This document shows, one piece after another, positions 60,624 to 64,000 of a stretch of 64,000 nucleotides of DNA. Origin of the DNA: DATHXC01 sp035459965. Its GTDB lineage: Bacteria > Pseudomonadota > Gammaproteobacteria > Burkholderiales > Methylophilaceae. The stretch covers positions 1-64,000 of the forward strand of contig DATHXC010000002.1 in the NCBI GenBank assembly GCA_035459965.1. Direction: 5' to 3'. Numbering within the stretch: position 1 is the first letter of the stretch; each line of letters begins with the position of its first letter. The notes under the pieces were generated by a model. The model saw only the letters and a list, made by a program, of their open reading frames with translations, had not been told where the DNA came from and made no database searches. A program made the position numbers and the translations under genes.

Positions 60624-62069
60624 TCATTCAGCATGCTCAATTGGCAGCTTAACCGTAATATGCGTACCCGGTTTGCTGGATTTGGAAATATTAAAGCTGC
60701 CCTCCAGCGCCGCAACCCGCTCTTGCATGCCGCGCAGGCCGAATGAGTTGGCCTTGAGCGTGTCACTGGATTTGATGCCTACGCCGTCATCGCTGATGGT
60801 CATGATGATTTCATTGATATTGGCGCTTAATTCCACACTGGCATGCGAGGCCTGCGCATGTTTTGCAATATTGGACATGGATTCCTGGCAGATGCGGAAC
60901 AGGGTGATGGCCTGCGCGTTGGTCACATGAATATCATGCTGCTTGCAGGTAAATTCACAGGCGATATCGATCTGTTTTTGAAACTCTTCACACTGCCACT
61001 CCAGCGCGGCGACGATGCCTAGCTCAAGGATATTGGGGCGCAGATCACTGGAGATGCGGTGTACCGCCTCAAACGTGCTATCGGCGATCGCTTCCAGCCG
61101 CTCTGCCTGCTCTATCGATACTGGCAGGCCCTTACCCAGGCGGTTGATGATAGAGGCTAGGCCAATCTTGATGGCGGTGAGATTGCCACCCAGGTCATCA
61201 TGGATTTCGCGTGCAATAGCGCTACGCTCCTGTTCCTTGATGTGGTTCATGTGCGCGGATAATTCGGCCAGATCCCTACGCGATTGTTCTATCTCGTGCT
61301 TTTCATTCTTGCTCTGGGTGATGTTGGTCATGATGCCTTCCCATTGGATCACGCCGTTATTAAGTACGCGTGGGATAGAACGTACGTTGATCCACTTGGT
61401 ATCCTGCCAGTCGTCGATCCACACCCGGCCTTCCCAGTTGAGCAGGCTCAGCTCGATGGTGGAACGCTCCAGCCGACGGCGCAGCGAGGTACGGTCCCGC
61501 GCATTCATCATGGCGTAAAACAGGGTGGGGTCGCGCTTTAACTCATCAGCACTCAAACCCAGCAAAGCTTTACAGCCCTCGCTCAGGTAGACAAAGGTGA
61601 TTTCGCCATCAGTATCCAGCTGAAACTGGAACACCAGGCCAGGCGTATTGGAAACAATGGCCTGAAAGCGCGATTCACTCTCGTTAAGCGCGCGCATGGC
61701 TTCTTCCTTGGAGGAAAAGTCACTCTTGATAATGAGGATGAATTCGTGCCCGCCGGATGACAGGAGCATGACCATGAGCTGGTCATTATTGATAATGCCG
61801 GTAAGAGGTGCTTGATCCTGCAGTAACTCGACGAAATGGGTCTGGTCGCGGTGGCAGCTCACATGCACATGCAGCGTTTGCTTGCTGACACCGAGCAAGC
61901 TGTCCAGGCTAAGCTCCTTTAGTCCTTCCAGGTTACAGCCGGTATTCTTCAGCACACTATCACTGGCTCGCACCAGTTGCATGGAGGCAGCATCGATGAG
62001 GTATACCTCATCGGATATGCCCATCATCATGGCTTCAAGCAGTAATCGGCTATCTGGTAATTGCGACAA
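60624..62069 (-). CDS. PAS-domain sensor histidine kinase (NarX/HisKA_3 type)
   Basis: A 481-residue soluble kinase. One PAS-like region (about 12-115) and a second PAS with PAC (about 128-255) sense an unknown signal. HisKA_3 carries IAREIHDDLGGNLTAIKIGLASI with the phosphorylated His290. The ATPase domain has FRICQESMSNIAKHAQAS (N box), MTISDDGVGI and SFGLRGMQERVAALEGSF. The start is a TTG at 62069 with AAAGG about nine bases upstream; no better ATG lies nearby. There is no membrane helix. Confidence 0.9.
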   Translation of the reverse strand: MSQLPDSRLLLEAMMMGISDEVYLIDAASMQLVRASDSVLKNTGCNLEGLKELSLDSLLGVSKQTLHVHVSCHRDQTHFVELLQDQAPLTGIINNDQLMVMLLSSGGHEFILIIKSDFSSKEEAMRALNESESRFQAIVSNTPGLVFQFQLDTDGEITFVYLSEGCKALLGLSADELKRDPTLFYAMMNARDRTSLRRRLERSTIELSLLNWEGRVWIDDWQDTKWINVRSIPRVLNNGVIQWEGIMTNITQSKNEKHEIEQSRRDLAELSAHMNHIKEQERSAIAREIHDDLGGNLTAIKIGLASIINRLGKGLPVSIEQAERLEAIADSTFEAVHRISSDLRPNILELGIVAALEWQCEEFQKQIDIACEFTCKQHDIHVTNAQAITLFRICQESMSNIAKHAQASHASVELSANINEIIMTISDDGVGIKSSDTLKANSFGLRGMQERVAALEGSFNISKSSKPGTHITVKLPIEHAE

Positions 62070-62228
62070 TTGACTAACCTTTATCTATTCATGAATCCGC
62101 TTTAACAGCAATCAGCTGGGCATAGGCACCAATCCACGGATTTGGCGCCTAAATCCATCACTATTTGGTCTTAGTATCTATCGCTGCTGGCCCTATAATC
62201 GAAAGCATATTGAATTATGGAGTATGTC

Positions 62229-64000
62229 ATGATTAAACCAGCTTTCGAATGGCCGGCCCCGCCTTATTTTAATTTCGTGCTGGATGACCAGACCAAAGCC
62301 GCTCACTCTTCGTCCGTAGAAAGTTGCCTGGTTTATTATAACAACGGCGATAAAGTCGTCGGCAAATTGACTGAGTTCTCACTTGACGAATCCATCGTCG
62401 CTATCCAGCCTAAAGATAGTGATATTAGCGAACCGCTCAATCTCCAGCAAATAAAAAGCATACAGTTGCTGCAACCCCATCAGCTGGAACGTGACCAAGG
62501 ATTCCTGGAGGTGCGTTCCGGTGAGTTGTTGCCAGCATTAGAGCGCCAGACCTACAGCGTAGAGTTCACCGATAATGAACTCATCGTGGGCTACACCATT
62601 GGCCACATTAGCACCGATTATGGTTTGTATATCTACCCGGTCACCAAGAACGAAAAAGTCGTCCCCTGCTTTATCCCGCGCCATTCCATCAAAAGCTATA
62701 AGGTTGGCCAGCTTATTGGTGAAATACTTTTGGAAGAAAAGCTCGCCAGCAAGGAAGATATCGAGGTAGCGCTTAAGCAACAGACAGACCTGCGCACCCA
62801 GCGTATTGGCGATTACCTGTCTGAAAACCAAATCATCTCCATCGAGCAACTGACCCAGGCTATCCAGTACCAGGAAAAGCAGCCTATCCTCAAACTGGGC
62901 GAAGCATTGCTGCAACTGGAGCTACTCACGCAAGACCAGCTGGGTGAAGCGCTGGAAAAGCAGAAAGAAAACCGCCAGACCCCGCTGGGCCAGATACTGC
63001 TGCAAATGGGCGTGATCGACGAGCGCACGCTCAAAGGCGCCATGGCCAAGAAGCTGAGCATTCCTTATGTCAGCCTCACCCAATTCAATTTCGACCTCAA
63101 CGCTATCAAGCTGGTCAATGCCGCGCTTGCCAAGAAAGAGATGCTGATCCCGTTGTGTGTCTACGAAGGCTCGCTGGTGGTCGCGCTGGAAAATCCGATG
63201 AACACGCGTGCCATTGAAGAGCTGCGCTTTACCACGCAGATGAAGGTATTGCCAGCGATGGCATCGCGCGAAGACATCCAGACGGCAATTATTGGCTGCT
63301 ACGGCGAGGCAGGAGGCTCTGGCAACCGGGAAACCGCTTATGATTTTGACCTGCCGGATGTAAACGAGCTAGGCATCAATGATCTGGCAACCCGGCTGTT
63401 CACCGAAGACAGCGACCGCGAACAATTAATTGAAGAAAAGCCGGTCACCGAATCGGATAACACCCTGGTGCAGCTGGTCAACAAGATGATCCTCGATGCG
63501 TATCGCGATGGTGTATCGGACATCCACATCGAAACCTATCCTGACAAGAAAAACACCCGTGTGCGTTTCCGCAAGGATGGCTCGCTGGTAGCCTATCTGG
63601 AAATACCTTCTAACTTTAGGAATGCGCTGATCTCGCGTATCAAGATCATGTCGCAACTGGACATTTCAGAGCGCCGCAAGCCGCAGGATGGCAAGCTGGA
63701 TTTCAAGCAGTTCGGCCCCGCCAATGTAGAGCTACGTGTTGCCACTATCCCCACTGCGGCCGGATTGGAAGATGTGGTCATGCGCGTGCTGGCTGCGGCC
63801 AAACCTGTGCCTGTAGATAAACTGGGGATAGATGCCGATAAGCTGGCTGTGCTAAAAAAACTCATTTCACAGCCTTATGGACTGATACTGGTTTGCGGAC
63901 CGACTGGCTCAGGTAAAACTACCACCCTGCACTCCTTGCTAGGCCATATCAACACCCCTGACCGCAAAATCTGGACAGCGGAAGATCCGGTTGAAATCAC
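62229..64000 (+). CDS. PilB/GspE-type secretion or pilus ATPase with MshEN-like N-terminus (partial)
   Basis: The frame opens at the ATG at 62229 (GGAG eight bases before) and is open to the window end, about 590 residues. The N-terminal 160 residues are a module of unknown type. Next come repeated MshEN-like helical units (RIGDYLSENQIISIEQLTQ, KLGEALLQLELLTQDQLGEALEKQ, PLGQILLQMGVIDERTLKG), a second domain near 300-360, then the ATPase: SDIHIETYPD, RISRIKIMSQLDISERRKPQDG-like segment, Walker A CGPTGSGKTTTLHSLL and AEDPVEI. It would power type IV pilus or type II secretion assembly; MshEN modules can bind cyclic di-GMP. Confidence 0.88.
   Translation, partial: MIKPAFEWPAPPYFNFVLDDQTKAAHSSSVESCLVYYNNGDKVVGKLTEFSLDESIVAIQPKDSDISEPLNLQQIKSIQLLQPHQLERDQGFLEVRSGELLPALERQTYSVEFTDNELIVGYTIGHISTDYGLYIYPVTKNEKVVPCFIPRHSIKSYKVGQLIGEILLEEKLASKEDIEVALKQQTDLRTQRIGDYLSENQIISIEQLTQAIQYQEKQPILKLGEALLQLELLTQDQLGEALEKQKENRQTPLGQILLQMGVIDERTLKGAMAKKLSIPYVSLTQFNFDLNAIKLVNAALAKKEMLIPLCVYEGSLVVALENPMNTRAIEELRFTTQMKVLPAMASREDIQTAIIGCYGEAGGSGNRETAYDFDLPDVNELGINDLATRLFTEDSDREQLIEEKPVTESDNTLVQLVNKMILDAYRDGVSDIHIETYPDKKNTRVRFRKDGSLVAYLEIPSNFRNALISRIKIMSQLDISERRKPQDGKLDFKQFGPANVELRVATIPTAAGLEDVVMRVLAAAKPVPVDKLGIDADKLAVLKKLISQPYGLILVCGPTGSGKTTTLHSLLGHINTPDRKIWTAEDPVEI

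Noticed and set aside
1..64000. tRNA, rRNA, CRISPR arrays, transposases
   Set aside because: None could be recognised by reading either strand; small RNAs cannot be excluded without a covariance-model search.

Overview
The window looks like a chromosome segment of a motile, Gram-negative betaproteobacterium with medium-low GC. Methylophilaceae and relatives are the best fit, judged from the FlhDC master regulator combined with FlhF, a FlhG-like protein, split FliK-type genes and betaproteobacterial attC sites. This is inference from gene content; no rRNA or other taxonomic marker is present. About 50 of the 64 kb is one nearly complete flagellar and chemotaxis locus.

Layout: 1-4.5 kb (minus) holds chemotaxis genes: the end of a PAS-type receptor-like protein, cheW, cheA with an internally duplicated P2-like module, cheY, and a CheZ-like gene. 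4.5-8.6 kb (minus) holds motB, motA, a membrane-linked methyltransferase and flhC-flhD. 9.2-17.1 kb (plus) is a tightly overlapping operon flhB-flhA-flhF-flhG-like-fliA followed by a second stator pair (motC/motD type). 17.1-22.8 kb holds a large double-Cache/CheW protein, a PAS-GGDEF-EAL enzyme and a YfbU-family gene. 23-35.5 kb is flgN-flgM-flgA (minus) and flgB through flgL (plus). 36.8-54.9 kb (mostly minus) is fliR-Q-P-O-N-M-L, fliK-J-I-H-G-F, fliE (plus), an FlhX-like and second FliK-like pair, fliT-S-D, flaG and fliC. After 55 kb come a FucP/GluP-type sugar transporter, a phage-type lysozyme, gene debris, an integron cassette array, a NarL-type two-component pair and the start of a PilB/GspE-type ATPase.

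The genes form a visible hierarchy: FlhDC at the top, structural operons next, FliA (sigma-28) and FlgM gating the late genes. Good sigma-28-type promoters (TAAA, 15 bases, GCCGATAA-like) stand before fliC, flgM-flgN, flgK-flgL and the Cache-CheW gene, with a weaker one before cheY.

The most unusual content is integron-derived. A run of three attC sites (58.4-59.5 kb) bounds three minus-strand gene cassettes. In every case the inverse core of the attC is the exact complement of the core at the cassette's own left end. A fourth, solitary cassette of AT-rich DNA (36387-36863) with a recognisable attC is inserted exactly at the fliR stop codon inside the flagellar locus. No integrase gene is visible in the window. 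Other points of interest are a FlhG homologue that has lost its ATPase motif but kept the FlhF-activating N-terminal motif, a perfect 17-bp hairpin upstream of flhDC, and an orphan FliK/FlhX pair.
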